A DNA stretch of 64,000 nt from RPQJ01 sp035554635 (GCA_035554635.1 DATMIB010000003.1:1-64000), one strand, 5' to 3'. Positions 43,003 through 52,346 are shown, numbered from the stretch's first letter. Numbers and translations: made by a program. Notes: a model not told the origin generated them from the sequence alone.

Positions 43003-44498
43003 CAGAACTCGAGCCCCGTGCTGGAGGCGGTCGGCACGGTGGTCGTGGCACCGGTCGTGGCCGTCCCGACGGCGGTTGTCGCAGCGGCCGACGCCGCGGT
43101 CGTCGCCATCGAAACCGCGACCGATGCGCCGGTGGCGGCCAGGATGCCGTCGCGCGCCGTCGCGACGAGCGCGTCGATCTGTTCGGGCGTGATCACGTAG
43201 GGCGGCATGAAATAGACAACATTGCCGATCGGACGCAACAACGCCTCGTGCTCGAGCCCGTGGCGATACACCGCGAGGCCGCGGCGTTCGCGCCAGTCGA
43301 AGGGCGTGCGTCGGTTGCCGTCGCGCGCGAGTTCGGCCGCGACGATCATGCCGGCCTGGCGGACCTCGGCGACGTGGGGCAGGCCGGCGAGGAGCTCCGT
43401 TGCCCGCCGACCCATGTGTTGCGCGAGTTCGCGGTTGCGCGCGATCACCGCGTCGGCCGCGAAGATGTCGAGCGTCGCGAGCGCGGCAGTGCAGGCGAGC
43501 GCGTTGCCGGTGTAACTGTGCGAGTGCAGGAACGCGCGCAGCTTGGAGTATTCGTCGTAGAACGCCTCGTAGACGCGTTCGCCGGTCAGCACGACCGACA
43601 GCGGCAGGTAGCCGCCCGTGATGCCCTTCGACAGGCACAGGAAGTCCGGCGTGATGCCGGCCTGCTCGCAGGCGAACAGCGTGCCGGTGCGGCCGAAACC
43701 GACCGCGATCTCGTCGGCGATCAGGTGCACGCCGTAACGGTCGCAGAGCTCGCGCAGCCGCGTGAGGTAGAGCGGCGCGTGCATGCGCATGCCGGCGGCA
43801 CACTGCACGAGCGGTTCGACGATCACCGCGCAGGTCTCCGCCGCGTGCCGCTCGAGCAGCTGCCGCATCGCCTCGAGCGCGCGCAGCGCACACTCGTCGG
43901 CGGTCTCGCCCGGCTCGCGCTCGTAGGCGTCGGGCGAAGGGGCGACCACGACGTCCATCAGCAACGGGTGGTAGATCTCCTTGTAGAGCTCGACGTGCCC
44001 GACCGCGAGCGCGCCGAGCGTCTCGCCGTGGTAACTGTTCGCGAGCGTGATGAAGCGCCGCTTGCGCGTGTCGCCGCGGTTGCGCCAGCAGTGGTAGCTC
44101 ATCTTGAGCGCGACCTCGATCGCGCTCGAGCCGTTGTCGGCATAGAAGCAGCGCGTGAGCCCCGCCGGGGCGAGGGCGGTCAGGCGCTCGGCGAGCGCGA
44201 CCGCGGGTTCGTGCGTGAAACCGGCGAGCAGGACGTGCTCGAGACGGCCGAGCTGCGCCGTGATCGCGGCGTTGATCCGCGGATTGGCGTGGCCGAACAG
44301 GTTCACCCACCACGAACTGATTGCGTCCAGGTAGCGTCGGCCGTCCTGGCCGTAGAGCCACACGCCTTCGCCGCGCTCGACCGGCACCAGCGGCAGCGAC
44401 TCGTGGTCCTTCATCTGCGTGCAGGGGTGCCACACGACCCGCAGGTCGCGTTCGGCGAGGGGCGGCACGTGAGGCGCAGGATCGACGGGGGCGGCCAT
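43002..44498 (-). CDS. bioA: Adenosylmethionine-8-amino-7-oxononanoate aminotransferase
   Basis: A 498-residue PLP enzyme for biotin synthesis that transfers the amino group of S-adenosylmethionine to KAPA, giving DAPA. It has WHPCTQMKDHE, DAISSWWVNLFGHANP, NGSSAIEVALKM, HLIADEIAVGFGRTG and the PLP lysine in LSKGITGGYLPLS. The normal end (PEQIDALVATARDGI) is followed by an extra tail of about 43 residues made almost only of Ala, Thr, Ser, Val and Gly. The tail is unusual for the family. It is followed by rsmE with one shared base and is divergent from ampD. Confidence 0.94.
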   Translation of the reverse strand: MAAPVDPAPHVPPLAERDLRVVWHPCTQMKDHESLPLVPVERGEGVWLYGQDGRRYLDAISSWWVNLFGHANPRINAAITAQLGRLEHVLLAGFTHEPAVALAERLTALAPAGLTRCFYADNGSSAIEVALKMSYHCWRNRGDTRKRRFITLANSYHGETLGALAVGHVELYKEIYHPLLMDVVVAPSPDAYEREPGETADECALRALEAMRQLLERHAAETCAVIVEPLVQCAAGMRMHAPLYLTRLRELCDRYGVHLIADEIAVGFGRTGTLFACEQAGITPDFLCLSKGITGGYLPLSVVLTGERVYEAFYDEYSKLRAFLHSHSYTGNALACTAALATLDIFAADAVIARNRELAQHMGRRATELLAGLPHVAEVRQAGMIVAAELARDGNRRTPFDWRERRGLAVYRHGLEHEALLRPIGNVVYFMPPYVITPEQIDALVATARDGILAATGASVAVSMATTAASAAATTAVGTATTGATTTVPTASSTGLEF

Positions 44499-44548
44499 GG
44501 CACGAGTTTAAGGCAAAGCGATTGGCGGCCGCGCCGCGGAACGGCATC

Positions 44549-45169
44549 ATGTCGCCGATGCGCCGCCAACGTTCCGCATCCTCGCGTGCGCGGGGATTGG
44601 TCGTCGACACCGACACGGGCCTGCTCGAGGGCGCCAGCTTCGTGCCGTCCCCGAATTGCGACGACCGGCCCGCGGGCGTTGCGGCCGACCTGGTCATCGT
44701 GCACGGCATCAGCCTGCCGCCCGGTGAGTTCGGCGGCCCATGGATCGATCGCCTGTTCACCAACCAGCTGCCGTCCGACGCGCACCCGTATTTCGCGACG
44801 ATCGCGGCGCTGCGCGTGTCCTCGCACCTGCTGATCCGTCGTGACGGCGAGCTCGTCCAGTACGTGCCGTTTCATCGCCGCGCATGGCACGCCGGCGTGT
44901 CGACGTGGGCCGGACGCGAGCGCTGCAACGACTACTCGATCGGCATCGAGCTCGAGGGCGCCGACGACACGCCCTACGCATCGAGCCAGTATGCGATGCT
45001 TGCGCGCGTGATCGCCACGCTGTGTCGCGCCTATCCCGCACTGACCGCCGAGCGTGTCGTCGGGCACAGCGACGTCGCCCCCGGCCGCAAGACGGACCCC
45101 GGGCTGGCCTTCGACTGGCCACGGCTGCGCACGCTCGTGCAGTTCGAGCTCGAGGTGACGCCGGAATGA
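44549..45169 (+). CDS. ampD: N-acetyl-anhydromuramyl-L-alanine amidase AmpD
   Basis: A 206-residue cytosolic amidase that removes stem peptides from 1,6-anhydro-MurNAc during wall recycling. Zinc and catalytic residues H52 (IVHGISLPPGEFGG), E134 (IGIELEG), H173 and D183 (GHSDVAPGRKTDPG) are intact. The Asn of the common HNISLPP motif is Gly here. The N-terminal 16 residues are a short basic addition. ATG at 44549 follows GGAACGG. Its stop overlaps the ampE start (ATGA). Confidence 0.94.
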   Translation: MSPMRRQRSASSRARGLVVDTDTGLLEGASFVPSPNCDDRPAGVAADLVIVHGISLPPGEFGGPWIDRLFTNQLPSDAHPYFATIAALRVSSHLLIRRDGELVQYVPFHRRAWHAGVSTWAGRERCNDYSIGIELEGADDTPYASSQYAMLARVIATLCRAYPALTAERVVGHSDVAPGRKTDPGLAFDWPRLRTLVQFELEVTPE

Positions 45170-46071
45170 GTCTGCTCGCGTTGCTCTTCGCGCTGGTCTG
45201 CGAACGCGGCATCACCCATCTGCTGCACCTGCGCGAATGGCGCTGGCTCGACCCTTGTTTCGACGCGGCCGATCGCGCGCTCGGCGGCCGCCGCGGTGCG
45301 GTCGCGGCTCTCGTGGCCGTGGTGCTGATCGCGCTGCCGGTGCTGCCGATCCTGCTGGCGTCCGAGTGGCTCGGTCCGCGCTGGCTCGGCCTGCTGCAGT
45401 TCGCGTTGGCCGTGCTGGTGTTGCTGTTCGCGTTCGGGCCGCGCGACCTCAAGGACGAAGTCGACGACTACGTCACGGCACTCGAGCATCACGACCGCGA
45501 CGAGGCCCTGCGCCGCGGCAAGGAACTGCTCGAATCGAGCCCGGCGGCCCACGGCACCGCCGCACGCGAGGCGATCGAGGAAGCGATCTTCATCCAGGGC
45601 AACAACCGGATCTTCGGCGTCGTGTTCTGGTTCATGGTGCTCGGGCCGGCCGGGGCCTGGGCCTATCGCGTCAGCGACATGCTGCGACGACGCGCCGCGT
45701 TCGAGGCCGCCCGCCAGGGAGTGCCGCGCATGCGCGGCGACCTCGGCAGCGCACTCGGGGGCATCCATGGCGTGCTGGCCTGGCTGCCGGCACGGCTGTG
45801 CGCGCTGGCCTACGCGCTGGCCGGCAGTTTCGAGGATGCCGTCGGCAACTGGCGTGTCGCCGTCGACCGCGCCGCCAGCGGCGTGCTCGATCGCGCCGAA
45901 GACCTGCTCGCGCGTGTCGGCAAGGCTTCGCTGCAGCCGAGCCTCGACGACGTGCCACCCGAACAGCTCGACCTCGCGACCGCCCGCGGCGCCTGGCGCA
46001 TCGTTTCGCGCGCGCTGTGGATCTGGCTCGCCGCGATCGCGCTGCTCGTGGTGACCGGCGCGGTGGAGTGA
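45166..46071 (+). CDS. ampE: AmpE-family inner-membrane protein
   Basis: A 301-residue membrane protein of the AmpE/CobD-like group. Helices are near residues 41-60, 66-85, 140-160 and at the very C-terminus. Typical parts are FGPRDLKDEVDDY, EEAIFIQGNNRIFGVVFWFMVLGPAGAWAYR. AmpE accompanies AmpD in beta-lactamase induction in enterobacteria, although its biochemical role is unclear. It overlaps ampD by four bases and is followed three bases later by a BtuF-like gene. Confidence 0.92.
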   Translation: MSLLALLFALVCERGITHLLHLREWRWLDPCFDAADRALGGRRGAVAALVAVVLIALPVLPILLASEWLGPRWLGLLQFALAVLVLLFAFGPRDLKDEVDDYVTALEHHDRDEALRRGKELLESSPAAHGTAAREAIEEAIFIQGNNRIFGVVFWFMVLGPAGAWAYRVSDMLRRRAAFEAARQGVPRMRGDLGSALGGIHGVLAWLPARLCALAYALAGSFEDAVGNWRVAVDRAASGVLDRAEDLLARVGKASLQPSLDDVPPEQLDLATARGAWRIVSRALWIWLAAIALLVVTGAVE

Positions 46072-46074
46072 GGT

Positions 46075-46980
46075 ATGCCGGCACGGACTCGCGTGTCGCC
46101 CGGCTGTGCGCGCATCGGTCGCGCGCTGGTGCTGGGAATGGCGATGATGATCGTGGGCGCGCGCGCGGGCGCCGCCACAACGCCTGTCGTCGCTCCCTCC
46201 AAGCCGCGGTTGCTGAGCCTCGCCCCGGGGCTGACCGAGATCGCCTATGCCGCGGGTGCCGGTGCGTTGCTCGTCGGCACCGTCGAGTACAGCGACTACC
46301 CCGAGGGCGCGCGAGCGCTGCCGCGTGTCGGCAATGCCTGGCGCGTCGACCTCGAACGGGTCCTCGCATTGCGACCGGACGTCGTGCTCGCGTGGGCCAC
46401 GGGCACGCCAGCGGCCACGATCGCGCAGCTGCGCAGGCTCGGGCTCCACGTCGTCGAAGTGCCGACGCAGTCGCTCGCCGACGTGCCGGCCGCCCTGCGC
46501 CAGCTGGGGCGCGTCGCGGGCACCGAATCCAGTGCGGAAACCGCCGCCCGGGCGTTCGAGACACGGATCGCGCGGCAGCGGGAACGCTACGCCTCGCGTC
46601 CGGCGCTGACCGTGTTCATCGAAATCGACGACGAGCCGGTCTACACGGTCAACGGCCAGCACGTGATCAGCGAGATCGTCGCGCTCTGTGGCGGGCGCAA
46701 CGTCTTCGCCGCGCTGCCGCAGCTGGCGCCGCCGATCGCGACCGAGGCCGTGCTCGCCGCCGATCCGCAGGTGATCTTGACCACCGACGACACGATCGCC
46801 GACCCGTTCGCGCTCTGGAGTCGCTGGCCGCGGCTGAGCGCCGTGCGGCTGCGCACGGTGTACCGCGTGTCGGGAGATCTCGTGACGCGAGCGTCACCGC
46901 GGCTCGCCGATGGCGTCGATGCGACCTGCGCCGCGCTCGACCGGGCCCGCGAGGCCTATGGCAAGCAGCGAGCGAATTAG
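46075..46980 (+). CDS. btuF: Cobalamin-type ABC transporter substrate-binding protein
   Basis: A 301-residue periplasmic binding protein of the class III (BtuF/FhuD) fold. A signal peptide ends near AGAA at residue 34. The mature part starts RLLSLAPGLTEIAYA and has VGTVEYSDYPEGARALPRVG, a mark of BtuF-type proteins, then the linking helix and QHVISEIVALCGGRNVFA. It probably delivers vitamin B12 to BtuCD. It follows ampE by three bases. The btuC and btuD genes are about 6-10 kb away on the other strand. The bases between here and pduO (to 47197) show no gene. Confidence 0.88.
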   Translation: MPARTRVSPGCARIGRALVLGMAMMIVGARAGAATTPVVAPSKPRLLSLAPGLTEIAYAAGAGALLVGTVEYSDYPEGARALPRVGNAWRVDLERVLALRPDVVLAWATGTPAATIAQLRRLGLHVVEVPTQSLADVPAALRQLGRVAGTESSAETAARAFETRIARQRERYASRPALTVFIEIDDEPVYTVNGQHVISEIVALCGGRNVFAALPQLAPPIATEAVLAADPQVILTTDDTIADPFALWSRWPRLSAVRLRTVYRVSGDLVTRASPRLADGVDATCAALDRAREAYGKQRAN

Positions 46981-47197
46981 CGAACGCGGCTTTCCAACGC
47001 GTCAGGCAGCGGCGCCCGCGACGGCTCGCGCCAGTCCCACGTGACTCCCCTGACGTGCCCGCGATGTTGGAGATTGCGACGACACGCGGTCGCCGCGGGT
47101 CTGCGAGCACGACGTCTCGGGCCGAACGGATCCGGGTGACACTGCCGAGGCATAACGTGTTGCAGGGGCACGAGACTCGAGTAGCGCGACGACGAGC

Positions 47198-47743
47198 TCA
47201 GCGTCGCCGCCAGAGCACCTCGCTGCCATGCTCGTGCCGCGCCAGCACGCGAGCCACCACGAACAGCAGGTCCGACAGGCGGTTCAGGTACTGAGGCACC
47301 TCCGCCGCCACTGCCTCGGCGCGCGCGAGTGCCCAGACGCGACGCTCGGCCCGCCGCACGACCGTACGCGCGAGATGGCACGCCGCCGCCGCCGGCCCGC
47401 CGCCGGGCAGGATGAAATCCTTGAGCGGCGGCAGGTCGTCGTTGAAGCGGTCCAGCGTGCGTTCGAGCCGTTCGACGTACTCGGCGGTGATCGCGCGATG
47501 GCCCGGGATGCAGAGCTCGCCGCCGAGGTCGAAGAGGTCGTGCTGGACCTCGGTCAACACTTCGGCGACGGCCGCCGGCAGGCCGTGCACCGCGAGCACG
47601 ACGCCGAGCGCGCTGTTGGCCTCGTCGACGGTGCCGTACGCTTCGACACGCAGGTGCTCCTTCGGCACGCGCATGCCGTCGCCGAGACCGGTGCTGCCGT
47701 CGTCGCCGGTGCGCGTGTAGATCTTGCTGAGCCGGTGTCCCAT
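47198..47743 (-). CDS. pduO: ATP:cob(I)alamin adenosyltransferase (PduO type)
   Basis: A 181-residue trimeric adenosyltransferase that turns cobalamin into adenosylcobalamin. The ATP-binding N-terminus KIYTRTGDDGSTGLGDGMRV, GTVDEANSALG, QHDLFDLGGELC, ILPGGGPAAAACHLARTVVRRAER and LNRLSDLLFVVAR are all standard. It lies 67 bases downstream of btuB on the same strand, probably read through from the riboswitch-controlled promoter. Confidence 0.94.
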   Translation of the reverse strand: MGHRLSKIYTRTGDDGSTGLGDGMRVPKEHLRVEAYGTVDEANSALGVVLAVHGLPAAVAEVLTEVQHDLFDLGGELCIPGHRAITAEYVERLERTLDRFNDDLPPLKDFILPGGGPAAAACHLARTVVRRAERRVWALARAEAVAAEVPQYLNRLSDLLFVVARVLARHEHGSEVLWRRR

Positions 47744-47810
47744 CCGTGTCTCCGTTTCGGTTCGACTCGTGGCGTCGCCGGCCCGTCAGTCGGGCCGGCG
47801 ATGCGCGCGA

Positions 47811-49724
47811 CTACCTCTGCAGCGACGCCGCTTGCGCGACGGCCGCCGTCGTCTTCGTCGGCGGCGCATAACGCACGGTGACGTAGAGACCGCGATCCGG
47901 CGTGTTGTAAGTATTGGCCAGTTCGTATTGCTCGTCGAGCAGGTTCTCGACGCGTGCGACGAGTGCGAGGCTCGGCGTCACCTGCCACTGCGCGGTCAGG
48001 TTGGCGAGCACGTACGAATCGAGCGTCACGGGTTGCGGGAAGCCGACGTCCTTGCGCTCGCCGCTCGCGAGCACGTCGAGCCCCAACTGCACCGGGCCGT
48101 AGCTGCGCGTGACACCGGCGGTGAGGCTCCGCTCGGCGCGACGCAGCAGCGTCGAGTCGTCCGCGAGGTTGCGCGGCTGCTGGTAGATCGCCTCGACGTG
48201 GGCCTGCCAGAGGTCGCCGGCATAACGCCAGCCCGCCTCGACGCCACGGATCCTCGCCTCGGCCACGTTGCGGTTGATGCCCTCGAACGTCTCGAAATCG
48301 GTGACGACGAATTCGATCAGGTCGTCGATGTCGGTCTGGAACGCCGACAGCGTCAGCGTCTGTCGCTCGGTCAGTGCATGCCTCACGCCGAGTTCGTAGT
48401 TGCGCGACTGCTCGGGCTCGAGGTCCGGGTTGCCACCGTAGCCGTAGCGGTCGGTCGCGTCGGGCGCGCGGAAACCGGACCCGGCGAGGCCGAACACGCG
48501 GGTGCGCGCGGCGTTGAACGTGTAACCGTACTCGAGGTTCCAGGTCACGGCCGAGCCCGCCGTCTCATGGTCGGTGTACCCGAGCGCAAGCAACGCCAGG
48601 TGCGGGCCGTGCACGATGCTGTCCTGCAGGTAGAGGCCGGTCGAGTCGGTCTCGGCATCGAAACGCGTACCGTAGGATTCGCTGAGCGCGTTCTCGCGGT
48701 AGTGCATGACGCCGAGCCCGAGCGTGTGCACGTCGTCGAGCGTCCGGTCGTACTGGGCCTCGACGGTGTCGCGACGCGTGCGCAGGAAGTCGGGCGACTG
48801 GTTCTGCTCGATGTCATCCTCGAGGCGCGAAATCGCGAGCCGGCCCTGGCCACGCGCGCCGAGTGGCGCTCGCACTTCCACGGCGGTCGTCGCCGTCTCG
48901 AAATCCTGGTCGACCGGCGCGAGGAAATAGTCCGAGTACTCGGAGTTGCCCTCCGCCCGCCAGTGCTGCAGCGACACTTCGGCGGCGCCGATCTCGGCCT
49001 GCAGCCGGACGTTGCCGTCGAGGCTCTCGAAGCCTCGGTCGGTGGCGTCCTCCGTGCGCGTCGGAAAGCCCGCGCTGTCGAGCCACGAGACGCCGAAATC
49101 GAGCGACGCCTTCGAACCGAGGCCCGTGCCACCGTTGAGGCTGGCGCGCCGCGTGTCGTAGTCACCATAACCGGCTTCTACGGCCCAGCCGTCGCGGGAT
49201 CCGCGCCGCGTGACGAGGTTGACCACGCCACCGATCGCGTCGGTGCCCCAGAGCGCCGAGCGTGGCCCCTTGACCACCTCGATGCGCTCGATCATGTCAG
49301 GCATGACGTTCTGCAATGCCGGCAACCCGATCGTGCCGGGGTTGATGCGCACGCCGTCGACCAGCACGAGCGTGTGGTTGCTGTCGGCGCCGCGAATGAA
49401 CACGGAGGTCGGCTGGCCGAACCCGCCCGTGCGCGCGACGTCGATGCCTGCATGGAAGCGCAGCAGGTCGGCCGCGTCGATCGCGGCGCTGCGCTCGATC
49501 GTGTCGCGGTCGATCACGACGACCGGCGCGAGCACTTCGAGTGCGGGCGTGGCGATGCGTGTCGCGGTGACGACGAAGTTGGCGAGTGCGGGATCCTCCG
49601 CAGCGACCGTGCTGGGGGTCGTGGCGGCTTCAGCCGCGATGCAGGGAACGAGTGTCGACGCGACGACGGAGGCGAGCAGGGAGGACGAACGAACGACGGA
49701 CGACGAATGGGATGCGGACGGCAT
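47811..49724 (-). CDS. btuB: TonB-dependent vitamin B12 receptor BtuB
   Basis: A 637-residue outer-membrane receptor. A signal peptide runs to about residue 33. The TonB box-like NFVVTATR comes next, then the plug with QPTSVFIRGADSNHTLVLVDGVRIN, KGPRSALWGTDAIGGVVNLVTRRG, and a 22-strand barrel. The last barrel-like strand GLYVTVRY is followed by an 18-residue Ala/Thr/Pro/Gln tail, so the usual terminal aromatic residue is missing. A cobalamin riboswitch 147 bases upstream confirms the substrate class. ATG at 49724 fits the signal peptide; an upstream frame extension runs through the riboswitch and is not coding. Confidence 0.93.
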   Translation of the reverse strand: MPSASHSSSVVRSSSLLASVVASTLVPCIAAEAATTPSTVAAEDPALANFVVTATRIATPALEVLAPVVVIDRDTIERSAAIDAADLLRFHAGIDVARTGGFGQPTSVFIRGADSNHTLVLVDGVRINPGTIGLPALQNVMPDMIERIEVVKGPRSALWGTDAIGGVVNLVTRRGSRDGWAVEAGYGDYDTRRASLNGGTGLGSKASLDFGVSWLDSAGFPTRTEDATDRGFESLDGNVRLQAEIGAAEVSLQHWRAEGNSEYSDYFLAPVDQDFETATTAVEVRAPLGARGQGRLAISRLEDDIEQNQSPDFLRTRRDTVEAQYDRTLDDVHTLGLGVMHYRENALSESYGTRFDAETDSTGLYLQDSIVHGPHLALLALGYTDHETAGSAVTWNLEYGYTFNAARTRVFGLAGSGFRAPDATDRYGYGGNPDLEPEQSRNYELGVRHALTERQTLTLSAFQTDIDDLIEFVVTDFETFEGINRNVAEARIRGVEAGWRYAGDLWQAHVEAIYQQPRNLADDSTLLRRAERSLTAGVTRSYGPVQLGLDVLASGERKDVGFPQPVTLDSYVLANLTAQWQVTPSLALVARVENLLDEQYELANTYNTPDRGLYVTVRYAPPTKTTAAVAQAASLQR

Positions 49725-49870
49725 TTTGAAAAGGGCTCCACCCGAGCATGCGTCCTCGCGGACGCAATGAAAGTTCCAGTCGCGACTGGACGCTCGGTGG
49801 CGGAACGGGGCGTGAGCCGATGGAGGGGGCGACGCCCGAGTCCGGCCGCTCGCCCGCCGCGAAGCTGGTC

Positions 49871-50088
49871 TCGCCGACAGGCCGGTCTCCGGGCTCTCGA
49901 GCGGGTCGGAAGACCCTGCCGGCATCCCCTTCCCGCGCCGTCTGCGACGCAGTGGGTCCCGAGCACTGGACTCGGGCGATGCAAGCTTGACTCGACTACC
50001 GTTGCGGGGGCAGCGCCGGCATTGAACCGGCTTCCCGTTCTCCCTGAGCCTGCGCTCGCGGGGTCACCTGTAGGTGCGCGCACGGTAG
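49871..50088 (-). promoter_or_regulatory. Cobalamin riboswitch upstream of btuB
   Basis: Read on the reverse strand, the hallmark sequence GCTGCCCCCGCAACGGTAG (around 50005-50025) is preceded by GGGAAGCCGGTTCAATGCCGG. Farther on come CCCACTGCG, the GGGAAGG stretch and the conserved AGCCCGGAGACCGGCCTG end at about 49877-49894. The 5' end has ACCTACAGGTGACCC. These are the core, B12-box and peripheral parts of the adenosylcobalamin riboswitch, so B12 should switch off btuB (and probably pduO). The expression platform should lie in the remaining 147 bases before the btuB start. Confidence 0.95.
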
Positions 50089-50125
50089 AAAAGCGCTCCC
50101 GGCTTGTCAAGGAAATGCGGTTACC

Positions 50126-50938
50126 ATGACGCGTCCCAGCCAGACCGACCGACGCATGCCGCATTCAGACTTTCTCGCGACCGCGCTCGACGCCGCACGC
50201 GCTGCGGCGGCCGTGGTCCGGCACTATTACCAGCGCAACCTCACGATCACGATCAAGTCCGACAAGTCGCCCGTGACCGAGGCCGACGTCGAGACCGAGA
50301 AGACGATCCGCGCGATCCTCGCCGCGAAGTTTCCCGACCATGGCTTCCATGGCGAGGAGACCGGCACGTCCGCGCTCGACGCCGAATACGTCTGGTTCGT
50401 CGACCCGATCGACGGCACCAAGGCGTTCGTGCGCGAGTACCCGATGTTCTCGACGCAGATCGCGCTCGCGCACCGCGGCCGGCTGATCGTCGGCGTCTCT
50501 TCGGCGCCGGCGTACGGCGAGCTGGCCTATGGCGAGATCGGCGTCGGTGCGTGGCTCAACGAGCAGCCGATCCGCGTCAGCAAGGTCGACACGATCGAAC
50601 AGGCGGCGCTCTCGACCGGCAACCTGAAGACGCTCGCGACCGGGCCGCGCTGGCCCGCGTTCGGCCAACTCGTCGGGCGCCTCAACCGGATCCGTGGCTA
50701 CGGCGATTTCCTGCATTACCACCTGCTTGCCTCGGGCCGCATCGACGCGGTCGTCGAGTCCGACGTCAACATCCTCGACGTCGGCGCCTGTGCCGTGATC
50801 GTCGAGGCCGCGGGCGGGCGTTTCACCGACCTCGACGGCGCACCGCTCACGCCGGCGAGCGGCAGCGTGCTCGCCACGAACGGCTTGCTGCACGACGCCG
50901 TGTTCGAGGCGATCCACCGCACGCCGGAGGGTGGTTGA
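50126..50938 (+). CDS. hisN: Inositol monophosphatase-family phosphatase (HisN type)
   Basis: A 270-residue metal-dependent phosphatase. It has DKSPVTEADVETEK, GEETG (the first metal motif), the WFVDPIDGTKAFVRE metal motif, YGELAYGEIGVGAWLNEQPI and the final DVGACAVIVEAAGGRFTDLDG. The overall pattern is that of HisN-like histidinol-phosphatases, which dephosphorylate L-histidinol phosphate, rather than SuhB. Other IMPase substrates cannot be ruled out. ATG at 50156 (residue 11) is an alternative start. Gene is divergent from btuB. Confidence 0.86.
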   Translation: MTRPSQTDRRMPHSDFLATALDAARAAAAVVRHYYQRNLTITIKSDKSPVTEADVETEKTIRAILAAKFPDHGFHGEETGTSALDAEYVWFVDPIDGTKAFVREYPMFSTQIALAHRGRLIVGVSSAPAYGELAYGEIGVGAWLNEQPIRVSKVDTIEQAALSTGNLKTLATGPRWPAFGQLVGRLNRIRGYGDFLHYHLLASGRIDAVVESDVNILDVGACAVIVEAAGGRFTDLDGAPLTPASGSVLATNGLLHDAVFEAIHRTPEGG

Positions 50939-51001
50939 CGTCACGCCTGCCGCACTGAGTCCGCGTCGCGAGCGCGCGACGCATCAAGGAGGAGCCTGCT
51001 C

Positions 51002-51952
51002 ATGACACAGAAGAAGATCATCGCGGTCGTCGGCGCGACGGGCGCGCAGGGTGGCGGCCTGGCGCGTTCGATCCTTGCGGATGCGCGAGGTGAACTCGCC
51101 GTGCGCGCGATCACGCGCGACCCGGACTCGGACAAGTCGCGCGCGCTCGCCGACGCGGGTGCCGAAATCGTCGCGGCCGACCTTTCCGACCCGGCGGCCG
51201 TCGAGCGAGCGTTCGCAGGTGCCTACGGCGCGTATTGCGTGACTTTCTTCTGGCACCACATGTCGCCGGAGAAGGAGCGCGAGGAGGCCCGCCTGCTTGC
51301 GAACGCCGCCCGGGCGGCCCGGCTGCAACACGTCGTCTGGTCGACGCTCGAGGACACGCGGCGCTGGATGGCACTGGACGATCCGCGCATGCCGACGCTG
51401 CAGGGCCGCTACAAGGTGCCGCACTTCGACGCCAAGGGCGAAGCGGACGAGTTCTTCCGTGCCTCCGGCGTGCCCACCACTTACCTGCTGACGTCGTTCT
51501 ACTGGGACAACCTGATCCACTTCGGCCTGGGCCCGAAGGTCGGTGACGACGGCAAGCTGCATTTCGGCCTGCCGATGGGCGACCGGCCGCTCGCGGGCAT
51601 CGCGGCGGAGGACATCGGGCGCTGTGCGCACGGCATCTTCAAGCGCGGAACGACGCTCGCCGGCCAGTACGTCGGCATCGCCGGCGGGTTCCTGACCGGC
51701 ACACAGATGGCGGCCGCGCTCGGCGTCGCGCTCGGACGCGAGGTGGTCTACGACGCCGTGCCGTTCGAGACATTCCGCCGGTACGGATTCCCGGGCGCCG
51801 ACGACCTCGGCAACATGTTCCAGTTCAAGCACGACTTCAACGACGCGTTCTGTCGTGCGCGCAGCCTCGAGACCTCGCGCGCGCTCAACCCGCGACTGCA
51901 GTCGTTCGAGCAGTGGCTCGCGGCGCACGCGCGCGAGATTCCGCTCGGCTGA
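51002..51952 (+). CDS. NmrA-like NAD(P)-binding family protein
   Basis: A 316-residue Rossmann-fold protein of the atypical short-chain dehydrogenase group. The N-terminal nucleotide loop is VVGATGAQGGGLARSIL, then VRAITRDPDSDKSRAL, and GAEIVAADLSDPAAVERAF. The Tyr-x3-Lys pair of normal SDRs is not evident, which agrees with NmrA-like redox sensors. A strong AAGGAGGAG ribosome site precedes ATG 51002. The gene lies 63 bases after hisN and 14 bases before the SMR transporter gene. The role is unknown. Confidence 0.88.
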   Translation: MTQKKIIAVVGATGAQGGGLARSILADARGELAVRAITRDPDSDKSRALADAGAEIVAADLSDPAAVERAFAGAYGAYCVTFFWHHMSPEKEREEARLLANAARAARLQHVVWSTLEDTRRWMALDDPRMPTLQGRYKVPHFDAKGEADEFFRASGVPTTYLLTSFYWDNLIHFGLGPKVGDDGKLHFGLPMGDRPLAGIAAEDIGRCAHGIFKRGTTLAGQYVGIAGGFLTGTQMAAALGVALGREVVYDAVPFETFRRYGFPGADDLGNMFQFKHDFNDAFCRARSLETSRALNPRLQSFEQWLAAHAREIPLG

Positions 51953-51966
51953 GACGAGACCGGCGC

Positions 51967-52308
51967 ATGACCCTGCTGCAGGCTTGGGGCTACCTCGGCA
52001 TTGCGATCGTCGCCGAGGTCGTCGCGACGAGCGCACTCAAGGCGTCGGCGGGGTTCACGCAACCCGTGGCGAGCACGGTCGTCGTCGTGGGTTACGGCGT
52101 TGCGTTCTATTTCCTTTCGCGCACGCTCGGCCTGCTGCCGGTCGGCATCACGTACGCGGTGTGGTCCGGTGTCGGCATCGTGCTGATCACGCTGATTGCG
52201 TGGCTGCTGTACGGCCAGACACTCGACGCGCCCGCCGTGGTCGGGCTGGCCCTGATCGTCGCGGGCGTACTCGTGCTAAATCTCTTTTCGAAGTCCGTGC
52301 CCCACTGA
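51967..52308 (+). CDS. SMR-family multidrug efflux transporter (EmrE type)
   Basis: A 113-residue four-helix protein. The essential Glu at residue 17 is in helix 1 (GIAIVAEVVATSALKASAGF), helix 3 has LLPVGITYAVWSGVGIVLIT and helix 4 AVVGLALIVAGVLVLNLFS. The YAVWSGVG and W/G pattern fits the EmrE-like subgroup (quaternary cations), not Gdx guanidinium exporters. It is a dual-topology dimeric proton antiporter. It follows the NmrA-like gene by 14 bases. Confidence 0.92.
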   Translation: MTLLQAWGYLGIAIVAEVVATSALKASAGFTQPVASTVVVVGYGVAFYFLSRTLGLLPVGITYAVWSGVGIVLITLIAWLLYGQTLDAPAVVGLALIVAGVLVLNLFSKSVPH

Positions 52309-52346
52309 CCACGACGCGGCGACGCGGCGCGCGATCGTGTTTCGAC

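Noticed and set aside
49725..49925. Upstream extension of btuB by about 67 codons
   Set aside because: It runs into the cobalamin riboswitch, lacks a signal peptide at its N-terminus, and the ATG at 49724 starts a proper one.
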